Positions 52,522-62,478 of a stretch of DNA of 64,000 nt are shown here, in pieces. The notes below the pieces were generated by a model. It was not told the origin of the DNA. It made no database searches and was given only the letters and a program-made list of their open reading frames with translations. Within the stretch, counting starts at the first letter, position 1, and each line of letters begins with the position of its first letter. Where the stretch lies: positions 186,001-250,000 of the forward strand of contig CBHWDO010000005.1 of assembly GCA_966112615.1 (NCBI GenBank). Reading direction: 5' to 3'. Source of the stretch: Flavitalea sp966112615 (GTDB lineage: Bacteria; Bacteroidota; Bacteroidia; Chitinophagales; Chitinophagaceae). The position numbers and the translations under genes were made by a program.

Positions 52522-53646
52522 ATGCGTAAAGTCGGAATTCTTGGTGGTGGTCAGCTTGGCAGAATGTTATTACAGGCAGCAGCTAATTACCCGGTAGAAA
52601 CATTTGTGATGGAAAATGATCCCGAATGTCCTTCAGCCCACCTTTGCCACCACTTCACAAAAGGAGATATCCGCAATTACGATGATGTGTACAATTTCGG
52701 AAAGGGTCTCGATTCCCTTACCATTGAAATTGAATCTGTGAATGAAGATGCGCTTGAACAACTGGAAAAAGAAGGTGTGCAAATTTTTCCAAAGCCATCT
52801 GCCCTTCGGATCATTAAGAATAAAATACTTCAGAAGAATTATTATAAGGAGCAACAGGTTCCAACAGCAGACTTCGTAATCACCAACAGCCTTGAAGAAC
52901 TTGAACAGCATCATCACCTGCTTCCTGCAGTGCATAAACTAGGAATGGGTGGATATGATGGCCGGGGAGTACAGATCATCAGAAAAGCAGAAGAAACGTC
53001 TCTTGGATTCAAGGAACCGGGTGTTTTGGAAACGATGGTTGATATTGAAAGGGAGATCTCCATGATCGTAGCAGTGGGTGTCGACGGAAAATCAGTTTTC
53101 TATCCTCCGGTAGATATGGTTTTTGATCCAAAGCTAAATCTGCTCGATTACCAGATCAGCCCGGCAAATATTCCACAGGAAACACTCTGGAAAATTGAAG
53201 CAATGGCACTGGCTGTTGTAAAAGGACTGAATAGTCCGGGTTTATTTGCAGTTGAAATGTTCATCGATAAGAAGGGGGAAGTGCTGGTAAATGAAACCGC
53301 ACCAAGAGTACACAACAGTGGCCATCATTCGATAGAAGCAAACTTCAGCTCTCAATTTGATATGCTTTGGAGAATCATGCTGGAATACCCTCTTGGAAAT
53401 ACCGCCCACATATTACCTGCTGCGATAGTGAACCTTTTAGGCGCTGAAGGGTATTCAGGAGAAGCCATTTATGAAGGAATGGAAGAAGTCCTTAAAATGG
53501 ACAATGTTTTCGTTCACCTGTATGGTAAGAAGCTGACCAAACCTGGCCGAAAGATGGGTCATGTCACCATCCTGCATAAGGATAAATCAGAATTGGTGTA
53601 CAAGGCGCATAAGATCAAAAATACTCTGAAGGTTATCAGCAAGTAA
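52522..53646 (+). CDS. purK: 5-(carboxyamino)imidazole ribonucleotide synthase
   Basis: Carboxylates AIR with bicarbonate and ATP to N5-CAIR in purine synthesis. The 374-residue ATP-grasp protein begins RKVGILGGGQLGRMLLQAA and shows PSALRIIKNKILQKNYYKEQ, LGMGGYDGRGVQ, EREISMIVAVG and ETAPRVHNSGHHSIEA (Mg/ATP site). The short leader follows the shared -7 element. purE, normally adjacent, lies 5.7 kb downstream beyond an efflux pump operon. Confidence 0.96.
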   Translation: MRKVGILGGGQLGRMLLQAAANYPVETFVMENDPECPSAHLCHHFTKGDIRNYDDVYNFGKGLDSLTIEIESVNEDALEQLEKEGVQIFPKPSALRIIKNKILQKNYYKEQQVPTADFVITNSLEELEQHHHLLPAVHKLGMGGYDGRGVQIIRKAEETSLGFKEPGVLETMVDIEREISMIVAVGVDGKSVFYPPVDMVFDPKLNLLDYQISPANIPQETLWKIEAMALAVVKGLNSPGLFAVEMFIDKKGEVLVNETAPRVHNSGHHSIEANFSSQFDMLWRIMLEYPLGNTAHILPAAIVNLLGAEGYSGEAIYEGMEEVLKMDNVFVHLYGKKLTKPGRKMGHVTILHKDKSELVYKAHKIKNTLKVISK

Positions 53647-53729
53647 TCATACCGGGTGTCGTCAAACGCTGGGCATTAAAAATCATAGCCGTTCACATTA
53701 ATTTGCTTTAGTGTAAGCAGGCATTAGGT

Positions 53730-53737
53730 TATTTTCG
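53730..53737 (+). promoter_or_regulatory. Candidate -7 element TATTTTCG for the RND pump operon
   Basis: A TAnnTTCG variant 36 bases before the ATG at 53773. A TTTG at 53702-53705 is 24 bases upstream, a little far for a -33. The 126-base gap otherwise holds nothing I recognise. Confidence 0.35.
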
Positions 53738-53772
53738 TCCGGCAACTCAATCAATTTAAGATCAATTATTAT

Positions 53773-54825
53773 ATGTTGAAGAACAGCATCCTGTTTTCAT
53801 TATTCATTATTGGATCAGCTCTGATAATTTCCTGCAAAGACGAAAAGAAAGACGCCCCTGCTGCAGCAGGTCCCCGCAAAACTCCACCACTCCAGGTTGA
53901 AGGATTTATTGTAAGAACCGAATCGCTTAGTGAGAAGATCGAAGTACCTGGTACCCTGATGCCTTTTGAAACTACTGAAATCAGGCCGGAGATCTCAGGC
54001 CGATTGGTTTCAATTAATATCCCGGAAGGTAGATATGTTTCTAAAGGAACTGTACTTGCGAGGATCTTTGATGGCGACTTACAGGCACAGCTGAAAAAAC
54101 TGGAAGTACAATTGTCGATCGCCGAAAAAACTGCAGAACGCTATAAAGAACTGTTGAAGATAAACGGTATCAGTCAGCAGGAATACGACCTCGCCGAGTT
54201 ACAGGCCAATAACCTGCGCGCGGATATTTCTCTTGTAAAAGTGGATATCAACCGTACACAGATCCGTGCACCTTTTAATGGGCAGGTTGGTTTGAAGAAT
54301 ATCAGCGTGGGAGCCTATGTTTCTCCTACAAATGTTTTAACTACCATCAGCCAGGTAAACAGGCTTAAACTCGAATTTACTGTTCCGGAAAAATACAGCG
54401 AGGATATGAAGCCAGGCAAAACCATCAGCTTTGGCATTACCGGAACCACCAAACAATTTTCAGCCGCTGTAATGGCCACTGAAACAGCCATTGAAGCCAA
54501 TACCAGGAGTCTGAAAGTAAGAGCAGTAGTGAACCAGAACGATAAATTACTTGTTCCGGGTGCATTCGCCAAAGTTTCTCTTGATCTTGGTAAAAACAAC
54601 GCAGCCCTTATCATCCCAACCCAGGCTGTAATTCCACAGGCCCGCAATAAACGCGTAGTACTGTACAGAAGTGGTGCACCTGAATACCAGATCGTCACAA
54701 CAGGTATCAGGGATTCCACCTTTGTAGAGATCACCGATGGATTGAAAGTGGGTGATACCGTTATCACCACTGGTTTGCTGGCTATCCGTCCAGAATCGAA
54801 GATCACCCTGACCAAAGTGCAGTAA
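53773..54825 (+). CDS. RND efflux periplasmic adaptor lipoprotein (AcrA-like)
   Basis: 350 residues with lipoprotein signal (LFIIGSALIISC, lipid Cys near 21) and the adaptor layout: FETTEIRPEISGRLVSINIP (lipoyl half), helical hairpin with QLKKLEVQLSIAEKTAERYK, second lipoyl half IRAPFNGQVGLKNISVGAYV, then beta-barrel and membrane-proximal domains. It bridges the pump and the TolC-like channel. The pump starts 51 bases downstream, then the channel 29 bases after it; the three are one operon. Confidence 0.93.
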   Translation: MLKNSILFSLFIIGSALIISCKDEKKDAPAAAGPRKTPPLQVEGFIVRTESLSEKIEVPGTLMPFETTEIRPEISGRLVSINIPEGRYVSKGTVLARIFDGDLQAQLKKLEVQLSIAEKTAERYKELLKINGISQQEYDLAELQANNLRADISLVKVDINRTQIRAPFNGQVGLKNISVGAYVSPTNVLTTISQVNRLKLEFTVPEKYSEDMKPGKTISFGITGTTKQFSAAVMATETAIEANTRSLKVRAVVNQNDKLLVPGAFAKVSLDLGKNNAALIIPTQAVIPQARNKRVVLYRSGAPEYQIVTTGIRDSTFVEITDGLKVGDTVITTGLLAIRPESKITLTKVQ

Positions 54826-54876
54826 GAATAGTGCTGATAGAAACCAACTTATATTATTTAATCATCCAGTGAGCAC

Positions 54877-57800
54877 ATGAATATTTCAGAATTAAGTTTA
54901 AGAAGGCCTGTGCTGGCTACCGTACTGAACATCGTGATCGTTCTGTTCGGTATCATCGGATTCACATTTCTGGGAGTTCGCGATTATCCCGCGATCGACC
55001 CGCCAAATATTAACGTGCGTACCTCCTACCCCGGAGCAAACGCCGATATCATTGAATCACAGATCACCGAACCGTTGGAAAAAGCCATCAATGGAATTGC
55101 CGGGATCAAGAATATTACTTCATCCAGTTCCCAGGGAACCAGCTCCATTAATGTGGAATTCGACCTGGGTATCGACCTGGAAGCAGCAGCGAACGATGTG
55201 CGTGATAAAGTATCACAGGCAGTTCGTTCACTTCCACAGGATCTGGATGGTGTACCAGTGGTATCCAAAGCCGACGCGAGCTCTGATGCGATCATTTCAA
55301 TGACCGTTCAGAGTAATACAAGGAACCAGCTGGAGATCACTGAATATGCAAACAACGTGCTGGTAGAAAGACTTCAAACCATTCCCGGTGTTTCCAGTAT
55401 TCAGATCTGGGGTGAGAAAAGATATGCTATGCGTATCTGGTTCGATCCTGCAAAAATGAGTGCCTACGGTCTTACGCCGGGAGATGTTGAAGCGGCACTG
55501 AATCGTGAGAACGTAGAGCTTCCTTCCGGAAAGATCTCAGGAAATGCTACAGAATTGTCCGTTAGAACTTTCGGTAGGCTAACTACAGAGGAAGACTTCA
55601 ATAACGTGATCATTAAGAATGTCAACGGTGCGGATATCAGGTTAAAGCAGATCGGTGAAGCGGTGCTGGGACCTGAAAATGAAGAAACAGTTTTGAAGGA
55701 AAGCAGGATCCCGATGATCGCATTGGCATTAGTACCGCAGCCGGGATCAAACTATGTTTCCATTTCGGATGAATTCTATAAAAGGCTTGACCAGTTAAAG
55801 AAAGAAATGCCTTCTGATATCAAACTTGATATCGCACTTGATCAAACCAAGTTCATTAAGAACTCGATTACAGAAGTTGAGGAAACACTGTTGATTTCTT
55901 TTGTGCTGGTGGTACTGATCATTTACCTGTTCTTCCGTGACTGGCTTATTGCTATTCGTCCATTGATCGATATCCCTGTTTCATTGGTAGCTGCATTTTT
56001 TATCATGTACATCAGTGGATTCACCATCAACGTATTGACTTTACTGGGTATTGTACTGGCAACAGGTCTTGTAGTGGATGATGGAATTGTGGTAACGGAA
56101 AATATTTACAAGAAGATAGAACAGGGAATGCCCAAATGGCAGGCTGCAAAAGAAGGATCGAAAGAGATCTACTTTGCGGTTATCGCAACATCCATCACAC
56201 TGGCTGTTATCTTCCTTCCTATTGTATTCCTTCCTGGATTCGTAGGAAGACTATTCCGTGAATTCGGAATTGTGGTAGCAGGTGCAGTACTGGTTTCCGC
56301 GTTTGTATCGCTGACACTTACGCCGGTACTGAACGTTTACATGACCCGCAAAACGCATAAACATTCATGGTTTTATGAAAAGACCGAACCATTCTTCCGT
56401 GGAATGGAAAATGGCTACCACAGGATGTTGCAGGGTTTCATGCGTCTTCGCTGGATATCTCTCGTAATTGTAATTGCATGTTTTGGTATCATCTATTTTA
56501 TCGGGAAAGGAATTCCATCTGAACTTGCTCCAATGGAAGACAGAAGCCAGTTCCGCTTGCAGGTAACTGCTCCGGAAGGAACTTCCTTTGATTATATGGA
56601 CAAGTACATTGACCGGCTTTCCCAATTAATGATCGATTCTGTAAGTGATGAAAAACAGATTATCCTTACAGTAACTGCCCCGGGCTTCACGGGTTCGGGA
56701 TCGGTTAATACAGGGTTTGTGAGGGTAACGCTTACAGATCCCCAGGAAAGAAAAAGATCACAACAGGAGATCGTGGATATGGTGAACCGGAATCTTCCAA
56801 GGTTCCCGGAAGGAAGAGCTTTCGCCATCCAGGAGCAAACGATTTCTGTGAACAGACGTGGTGGATTACCAGTAGCATTCGTATTGCAGAACAACAATTT
56901 TGATAAACTGGTACAGGTTCTTCCGAAGTTTTTGGAAGAAGCAAATAAGAGCCAGGTTTTCCAGGGTGTGGATGCAGATCTGAAATTCAATAAGCCGGAA
57001 CTAAAGATCAACATCGATCGATTGAAAGCAAGTGAACTTGGTGTATCCGTTGAAGATATCTCAAGAACACTGCAGCTGGCATTGAGTAACAGGAGACTTG
57101 GATATTTTATCCGCACCGGTAAGCAATACCAGGTGATCGGACAGGTTGCACGGAATGAAAGAGACGATCCGACCGATCTTAAAAATATCTATGTAAGAAA
57201 TAACAGAGGGGAGATCATTTCACTGGACAACCTTGTAAGCATCAGCGAAGAGACCACCCCGCCTACAATCTATCACTTCAACAGGTATAAATCAGCTACT
57301 GTTTCTGCAGGACTTGCGCCTGGTTATACTTTAGGTGATGGTATCAAGGAAATGGAGTCCATAGCCGACAGGTTACTGGATGATACCTTTGCTACTTCAT
57401 TGACAGGTTCCTCCAGGGATTTCCAGGATAGTTCCAGCAATACCTCTTTTGCATTCATTCTTGCATTGGTATTGATCTTCCTGGTACTTGCAGCACAGTT
57501 TGAAAGCTTTATTGATCCGTTGGTGATCATGGTGACGGTACCGCTTGCAATTGCCGGTGCTGTGTTATCGTTGTGGCTTTTTGATCAGACACTGAATATC
57601 TTCTCTCAAATTGGTATGATCATGCTGATCGGACTTGTGACAAAAAATGGTATCCTGATCGTGGAATTTGCCAACCAGAAACGCAAGGAAGGATTCAGTA
57701 AAGTGGAAGCTGTAACTGAAGCCGCCACCGCACGTTTGCGCCCTATCCTGATGACCTCACTGGCCATGGCGCTCGGTGCTTTGCCTATTGCATTATCGCT

Positions 57801-57993
57801 CGGAGCTGCAGCTACAAGCCGTATCCCGCTTGGTATTGTGATCGTTGGTGGTATCATGTTCTCTCTTGTACTTACACTTTTTGTAATTCCTGCGATGTAC
57901 TCTTACCTGTCTCGCAAGAAAGGAAAGAACCAGATGGAAGTATTGGATGAAGAAATGGCTAAGAAAAAAGAATACGAACTGATTGAACCCTAA
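54877..57993 (+). CDS. RND multidrug efflux pump, HAE1 family (AcrB-like)
   Basis: 1038 residues, twelve membrane helices and two large periplasmic porter loops. The opening ISELSLRRPVLATVLNIVIV, RDYPAIDPPNINVRTSYPGA and the proton-relay residues Asp401 and Asp402 in LVVDDGIVVTENI and Lys923 in VTKNGILIVEFAN place it in the hydrophobe/amphiphile (HAE1) group, not the heavy-metal group of the 30-34 kb pump. It exports organic compounds using the proton gradient. The C-terminus (KKKEYELIEP) is short. Substrate cannot be told from sequence. Confidence 0.95.
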   Translation: MNISELSLRRPVLATVLNIVIVLFGIIGFTFLGVRDYPAIDPPNINVRTSYPGANADIIESQITEPLEKAINGIAGIKNITSSSSQGTSSINVEFDLGIDLEAAANDVRDKVSQAVRSLPQDLDGVPVVSKADASSDAIISMTVQSNTRNQLEITEYANNVLVERLQTIPGVSSIQIWGEKRYAMRIWFDPAKMSAYGLTPGDVEAALNRENVELPSGKISGNATELSVRTFGRLTTEEDFNNVIIKNVNGADIRLKQIGEAVLGPENEETVLKESRIPMIALALVPQPGSNYVSISDEFYKRLDQLKKEMPSDIKLDIALDQTKFIKNSITEVEETLLISFVLVVLIIYLFFRDWLIAIRPLIDIPVSLVAAFFIMYISGFTINVLTLLGIVLATGLVVDDGIVVTENIYKKIEQGMPKWQAAKEGSKEIYFAVIATSITLAVIFLPIVFLPGFVGRLFREFGIVVAGAVLVSAFVSLTLTPVLNVYMTRKTHKHSWFYEKTEPFFRGMENGYHRMLQGFMRLRWISLVIVIACFGIIYFIGKGIPSELAPMEDRSQFRLQVTAPEGTSFDYMDKYIDRLSQLMIDSVSDEKQIILTVTAPGFTGSGSVNTGFVRVTLTDPQERKRSQQEIVDMVNRNLPRFPEGRAFAIQEQTISVNRRGGLPVAFVLQNNNFDKLVQVLPKFLEEANKSQVFQGVDADLKFNKPELKINIDRLKASELGVSVEDISRTLQLALSNRRLGYFIRTGKQYQVIGQVARNERDDPTDLKNIYVRNNRGEIISLDNLVSISEETTPPTIYHFNRYKSATVSAGLAPGYTLGDGIKEMESIADRLLDDTFATSLTGSSRDFQDSSSNTSFAFILALVLIFLVLAAQFESFIDPLVIMVTVPLAIAGAVLSLWLFDQTLNIFSQIGMIMLIGLVTKNGILIVEFANQKRKEGFSKVEAVTEAATARLRPILMTSLAMALGALPIALSLGAAATSRIPLGIVIVGGIMFSLVLTLFVIPAMYSYLSRKKGKNQMEVLDEEMAKKKEYELIEP

Positions 57994-58022
57994 TTAAGAA
58001 TTCAGAGGAATTAATAATTGAT

Positions 58023-59333
58023 ATGAAAAGATCTTTGTTGGTGCTGTTGGTAATGGTATCAGGAATGGCAAATGCCCAGCGAGTTTTATCGCTCGATGAA
58101 GCAGTAGCCACAGCACTTAAAAGCAATTACGATATTCAACTGGTACGAAATGATTCGGCAGTGTATGCGCTGGATTATGAATACCGCAATGCTGCCTTTC
58201 TTCCAAGATTGAATGGAACAGTTACGAAAAGCTGGAATAACAATGATCAGAAACAAAGCTTTGCAGATGGTACCAAACGGGAAAGAGGCGGCATAAGATC
58301 TTCAAACCTACAGGCGGCTGTAAACCTTAACTGGACATTGTTTGATGGACTTCGCATGTTTGCAACAAGAGACAAGATCGAAGAATTTACGAAGCTGGGA
58401 GAATTGTCCATCAAAAACCAGATCGTCAATTCAGTTGCAGATGTTGTATCGAATTATTACAATATCGTTCAGCAAAAGCAGCAGTTGAAAGCTATTGAAG
58501 AGCAGATGTCAATCAATGAGGAAAGAGTTAAGCTTGCCGACAGAAAACTATCTGTGGGATTAGGCAGCAAACCAGAATTACTACAGGCAAGGGTGGATTT
58601 GAATGCACAAAAAGCTGCACAGTTAAGGCAACAAACCCTGATCCAGCAATTGCGTGAACAGCTCAACCAGTTAATGGGAATTGAGATCCAGGCACAGTAT
58701 GATGTGTCTGACAGTATTCCAATCAACATGGAAATTGTGTATGGTGAAGTTGCCAATAATATTGACAAGACCAATCCAACATTGTTGATCGCTCAAAAAA
58801 ATATTGACATAGCTAATATCACTTTGAGAGAAAGAAGAGCAGAAAGATTTCCTACTGTTTCTTTCAACTCGGCATACAATTTTGTCAGGAATGATAACAA
58901 GGCAGCTATCAACCCCTTCACGCCTCTATTCAACCAGAATAAAGGATTGAATTATGGTTTTGGTGCAACAATTCCAATATTGAATGGATTCAATACCAGG
59001 AGATTGATCAGGCAGGCACAGCTTGATATCGAATCTCAACAGATCACGCTGGCAAACCAGCGGTCATTGATCGATGTAGGTCTCAATAATTCATTTAAGA
59101 ATTATGAGTACCAGAAAAAAGCACTGGCTCTGGAAGAAGAGAATATTGAACTTGCGAAAGAAAACGTGAACATAGCACTGGCAAGATTCAGGCAGGGCGT
59201 ATCCACTTATCTTGAATTAAGAGAAGCACAGATCAGTTTGGCAGATGCCTACAACAGGCTGATTGCCGCAAGATATAATACCAAGCTTTCGGAGATCGAA
59301 CTGGTTCGACTCAAAGGAGATATTTTGAGATAA
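58023..59333 (+). CDS. TolC-family outer-membrane efflux channel
   Basis: 436 residues with a signal peptide (KRSLLVLLVMVSGMANAQ) and the two OEP repeats: LDEAVATALKSNYDIQLVRN and, after the midpoint, KTNPTLLIAQKNIDIANITL. The coiled-coil helices are rich in Gln, Glu, Lys and Ala. It forms the trimeric outer-membrane exit for the adaptor and pump encoded just upstream. The purE gene starts 30 bases after its stop with its own -7 element in the gap. Confidence 0.93.
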   Translation: MKRSLLVLLVMVSGMANAQRVLSLDEAVATALKSNYDIQLVRNDSAVYALDYEYRNAAFLPRLNGTVTKSWNNNDQKQSFADGTKRERGGIRSSNLQAAVNLNWTLFDGLRMFATRDKIEEFTKLGELSIKNQIVNSVADVVSNYYNIVQQKQQLKAIEEQMSINEERVKLADRKLSVGLGSKPELLQARVDLNAQKAAQLRQQTLIQQLREQLNQLMGIEIQAQYDVSDSIPINMEIVYGEVANNIDKTNPTLLIAQKNIDIANITLRERRAERFPTVSFNSAYNFVRNDNKAAINPFTPLFNQNKGLNYGFGATIPILNGFNTRRLIRQAQLDIESQQITLANQRSLIDVGLNNSFKNYEYQKKALALEEENIELAKENVNIALARFRQGVSTYLELREAQISLADAYNRLIAARYNTKLSEIELVRLKGDILR

Positions 59334-59340
59334 TAGTCCA

Positions 59341-59348
59341 TACTTTTG
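59341..59348 (+). promoter_or_regulatory. -7 element TACTTTTG for purE
   Basis: Identical to the purK -7 element. It is 15 bases before ATG 59364 and overlaps the TTG that would be the first possible start, so the ATG is the likely start. No -33 is found at the expected distance. Confidence 0.55.
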
Positions 59349-59363
59349 CAACAAATTTCAGAC

Positions 59364-59885
59364 ATGAACCCTACAATACAGGTTGGAATTATAATGGGCA
59401 GCGACAGTGATCTTCCGGTCATGAAAGCTGCTGCAGATATATTGAAAGAATTCGGGATCGGTTTTGAACTAACAGTGGTTTCTGCACACAGGACTCCACA
59501 TAGATTAGTGGAATATGCGACTGGCGCAGCTTCCAGGGGTATCAGAGTTATCATTGCGGGAGCTGGAGGTGCTGCACATTTACCTGGTATGGTTGCCTCC
59601 ATTACGGCATTGCCGGTGATCGGAGTTCCAATTAAATCATCCAATTCAATTGATGGATGGGATTCTGTGCTGTCAATTTTACAAATGCCTAATGGAATAC
59701 CGGTAGCCACTGTTGCATTAAATGGTGCAAAGAATGCAGGTATACTTGCGGCATCCATAATTGGATCATTTAATGAAGAGATCTTCAATAAAGTTTCAGC
59801 ATATAAGAAAAAGCTCGAGGAGGAAGTACTTGCAAAGGTTGACAAATTAAAGCAGGAAGGCTGGCAGAACAGCTTTGATAAATAA
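59364..59885 (+). CDS. purE: N5-carboxyaminoimidazole ribonucleotide mutase (class I PurE)
   Basis: Rearranges N5-CAIR to CAIR, the step after PurK. With ATG 59364 it is 173 residues; the frame extends six codons further to a TTG that overlaps the promoter -7. Class I motifs are visible: IIMGSDSDLPVM, VVSAHRTPHR (catalytic His region), AGAGGAAHLPGMVAS and LPVIGVPIKS. It lies 5.7 kb from purK beyond the RND pump operon. A bidirectional terminator follows the stop. Confidence 0.96.
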   Translation: MNPTIQVGIIMGSDSDLPVMKAAADILKEFGIGFELTVVSAHRTPHRLVEYATGAASRGIRVIIAGAGGAAHLPGMVASITALPVIGVPIKSSNSIDGWDSVLSILQMPNGIPVATVALNGAKNAGILAASIIGSFNEEIFNKVSAYKKKLEEEVLAKVDKLKQEGWQNSFDK

Positions 59886-59888
59886 ATG

Positions 59889-59919
59889 AAAAGTGTTCCT
59901 TGTAAGGAACACTTTTTTT
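59889..59919. terminator. Bidirectional terminator between purE and bshC
   Basis: AAAAGTGTTCCTT (59889-59901) pairs with AAGGAACACTTTT (59904-59916), followed by T-runs on both strands. The bshC stop codon (59918-59920) is in the plus-strand T-run. Confidence 0.9.
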
Positions 59920-61510
59920 ATGTTATGATCAGAATACCGAATTCTGGTGATGTAGCTACTTTCAGGATCTCTTCAAAAAACTGCTTACCATATTTTGCAT
60001 AATAAGGCATGAAATTCTCCACTCGTTCCTGAAGATTATTTTTAGGAAACAATGTAGTCTTCAATTTATTGATCGACTGCTGCTCTTCTTCAAATTTTCT
60101 TTTTTCAGCACGAAGCATTTTTTTCTCCAGTTCGTGCAAAGGCTTAAGGGCTCTTACTTTCAACGCTTCAACATGTTTTTCCAGCGTTGGATCAATTGAT
60201 CCGGCATAACCATTTATATTATCGTAGTACTTAGCGATCGATTCTATTTCCTCTACTAAACTGAGTTGATTTTCAGAAGAAGATCTTACAATTTCTGCAA
60301 GTATTTCATCCCTGCTTTTAAATATGCTGCTAACAGGAATGCCTAAACGCTGGATCTTGTGAAAAGATTTTTCTTCCATCAGCAACAAGGATTTCCTCAG
60401 CAACAAAACAGGGAAAGGTATATTGAATGCTTCAAACATGGATCTATATTCCATCCAGTAAGCAAGCTCTCCACCTCCACCAACATAAGCGATATTTGGA
60501 AGAATGAATTCCTGCATCAGTCCGCGAAGAATTACATTGGGACTAAAATTTTCGGGATGATCATTTAATTCCTTTTCAAGTGATTCCTTTGTAAAACGGA
60601 TCTCAGTATTTAATATGATCCATTCATTTTCAGATACCTGTTCGATTCTGTCGCGTCTCCCTTCACCAAAATAAAACAGGTTGATCTCTCTAGGATTAGC
60701 CTGAACCTTATAGATCGTTTCAAGTGATTTGTTTGTTTCACTTACCAATTGAAAAGCTTTGTGCTCAAAAAGATCATTTTTAAAAAGCGGGATCATCGCT
60801 TTTTTAAAAACCGGGTTATCGGGGATCAATACAATTAACCCATAATTACCAAACAATTCATTGAGCAATTGAAATGTTGCCTGTTGAATGTTCTGATCTT
60901 TCCTGTAGCATGATGATAATAATTCATGCAGTTCTTCACCAAATGGCAAAACACTCAATTCACCTTTGATCCTGTTGAGAATTGGATCAAGACCTATGGC
61001 TTTCATTCGGCCTACTGCACCTTCCTGGTTTGTATTCCATCGAATTGTGTCGCCACTTAAATAGATGTGTCCAAGCTCATCAAGATCTGCATCTTCAGAC
61101 CCCATATAAAACACAGGTACAAATTCCTTATCAGGATGCTGCTCCTTCATTTTATGGCATAAGCCTACTACATGAAGGATTTTATATACAAAGTAAAGTG
61201 TGCCGGTAAAAATTGCGGGCTGATGAGCGGTGGTGATAGTAAAACAGTTATCCTGTTCGAGTTTAGAAAGGTTATCGTTAACTTTATCCGCAACTTTCAA
61301 AGAATTATACTGGGCTTTCAAACCTTCTACCAACAACTTCCTGTTGGTCTGAAATCCTTTACGGGCCTCAATTGCAGCCGATAAGCCTGCTGCATCAGGG
61401 CTATGAACATAAAAAGGAGAAAGCTTTGTTTCTCCCTTTATATAGTCATTGATCAATGTCGAAAAATAGCCGGTCGATGAAATCTCCACATTGGTATATG
61501 TACAGTCCAT
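59918..61510 (-). CDS. bshC: Bacillithiol biosynthesis cysteine-adding enzyme
   Basis: Catalyses the last step of bacillithiol synthesis, adding cysteine to glucosaminyl-malate. I use ATG 61510 (MDCTYTNVEISSTGYFS, 530 residues), which matches how Bacteroidota BshC begins as I recall; the frame extends sixteen codons to 61558. Seen are ITTAHQPAIFTGTLYFVYKI, GSEDADLDELGHIYL, and the C-terminal coiled coil (LHELEKKMLRAEKRKFEEEQ). BshA and BshB are not in this window. A TACTTTTA near-match to a -7 element precedes the ATG at 61516-61523. The upstream SMP-30-like gene is in the same direction, 66 bases away. Confidence 0.92.
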   Translation of the reverse strand: MDCTYTNVEISSTGYFSTLINDYIKGETKLSPFYVHSPDAAGLSAAIEARKGFQTNRKLLVEGLKAQYNSLKVADKVNDNLSKLEQDNCFTITTAHQPAIFTGTLYFVYKILHVVGLCHKMKEQHPDKEFVPVFYMGSEDADLDELGHIYLSGDTIRWNTNQEGAVGRMKAIGLDPILNRIKGELSVLPFGEELHELLSSCYRKDQNIQQATFQLLNELFGNYGLIVLIPDNPVFKKAMIPLFKNDLFEHKAFQLVSETNKSLETIYKVQANPREINLFYFGEGRRDRIEQVSENEWIILNTEIRFTKESLEKELNDHPENFSPNVILRGLMQEFILPNIAYVGGGGELAYWMEYRSMFEAFNIPFPVLLLRKSLLLMEEKSFHKIQRLGIPVSSIFKSRDEILAEIVRSSSENQLSLVEEIESIAKYYDNINGYAGSIDPTLEKHVEALKVRALKPLHELEKKMLRAEKRKFEEEQQSINKLKTTLFPKNNLQERVENFMPYYAKYGKQFFEEILKVATSPEFGILIIT

Positions 61511-61576
61511 ACCGGTAAAAGTATAACAGTTGGAATCAATTTCCTTACAGCTGGTCATATTTTCAGGTTCTCCGGA

Positions 61577-62398
61577 TTACTTTAACAGATAAGCCACTAC
61601 ATTGTTCTTCCAGAATGTAGGAACATATACGATCCTGTTTTTCGCATCATAACCAATATCTGCTGAATTGATCTTTTGTTCTGTAGTATTGAGCATATGG
61701 TCTTTTTTACCATCTGCGTATACATAATAAACATTTCCGGCCCAGCAGGAAACGATGAATTCATTGTTTCCAACATGTTCAACTCCATCCGTTCCGCCTT
61801 CCATTCCTTCAGCGATCTTTCGCGTTGATTTATCTGCACTTACTTCAATCAGAGCGCCTTTATCCAGTATCAATAATTTTCCTTTGTGAAATAGTAATCC
61901 ATTCGGGCCCTGTAATCCATCAAGATATAAGGATACCTTTCCATTATTGAGTTGGTAAACTTTATTGGCCCTGGAATCCGACACATATACTTTCCCGGAT
62001 GGGTCAATGGTAACATCATTTAAAAATGATGACCCTTCAACTTCAATTCTTCTGGCTATTACGCCTTTTTTAATATCGATCTCCACCATTGCATCGACAT
62101 CAGACACCCACAACATGCCCTTATGCATGGCCATTCCCTTTGGAGCGTTCAATCCTTTGATCCATTCCGCAGCAATCACTTTACCATCAAGACCAACTTT
62201 TCCAATTGAACCTTTCCCATCTTTTTCGGCAGGCTGACCATCAATATTGGCTACATACAATACTTTGTTTTGTCCGTCATACAAAACAGATTCAGGAACC
62301 TTCAATGAAGTATCGGTTTCCCAGAGTTTTTCCAGTTTATGTTGTGAAAATGCAGTAACAGATATCAGGCTGAACAGAATAGTTGATAAGGCTTTCAT
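61577..62398 (-). CDS. Secreted SMP-30/gluconolactonase-like beta-propeller protein
   Basis: 273 residues with a signal peptide (KALSTILFSLISVTAFSQ) and repeated beta-propeller blades: PESVLYDGQNKVLYVANIDG, NAPKGMAMHKGMLWVSDVDA, SFLNDVTIDPSGKVYVSDSR and GPNGLLFHKGKLLILDKG. The SMP-30/NHL-type blades with Asn and Asp at turn positions suggest a calcium-binding lactonase-like protein; catalysis is not proven. It is on the same strand as bshC and probably shares its transcript. A terminator for the gene before it lies at 62425-62451. Confidence 0.78.
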   Translation of the reverse strand: MKALSTILFSLISVTAFSQHKLEKLWETDTSLKVPESVLYDGQNKVLYVANIDGQPAEKDGKGSIGKVGLDGKVIAAEWIKGLNAPKGMAMHKGMLWVSDVDAMVEIDIKKGVIARRIEVEGSSFLNDVTIDPSGKVYVSDSRANKVYQLNNGKVSLYLDGLQGPNGLLFHKGKLLILDKGALIEVSADKSTRKIAEGMEGGTDGVEHVGNNEFIVSCWAGNVYYVYADGKKDHMLNTTEQKINSADIGYDAKNRIVYVPTFWKNNVVAYLLK

Positions 62399-62424
62399 GA
62401 TGTTGATTTGAAGTCAAGTTAATG

Positions 62425-62451
62425 AAAAAACCGCCTTTCTCAAGACGGTTT
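62425..62451 (-). terminator. Terminator after the GH5-like gene
   Basis: On the minus strand AAACCG, loop region and CGGTTT form a 6-bp stem with one mismatch further in, followed by six T. It is about 110 bases past the GH5 stop and just before the SMP-30-like gene. Confidence 0.7.
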
Positions 62452-62478
62452 AATCCATATTCATAACTTCTATGTTAT

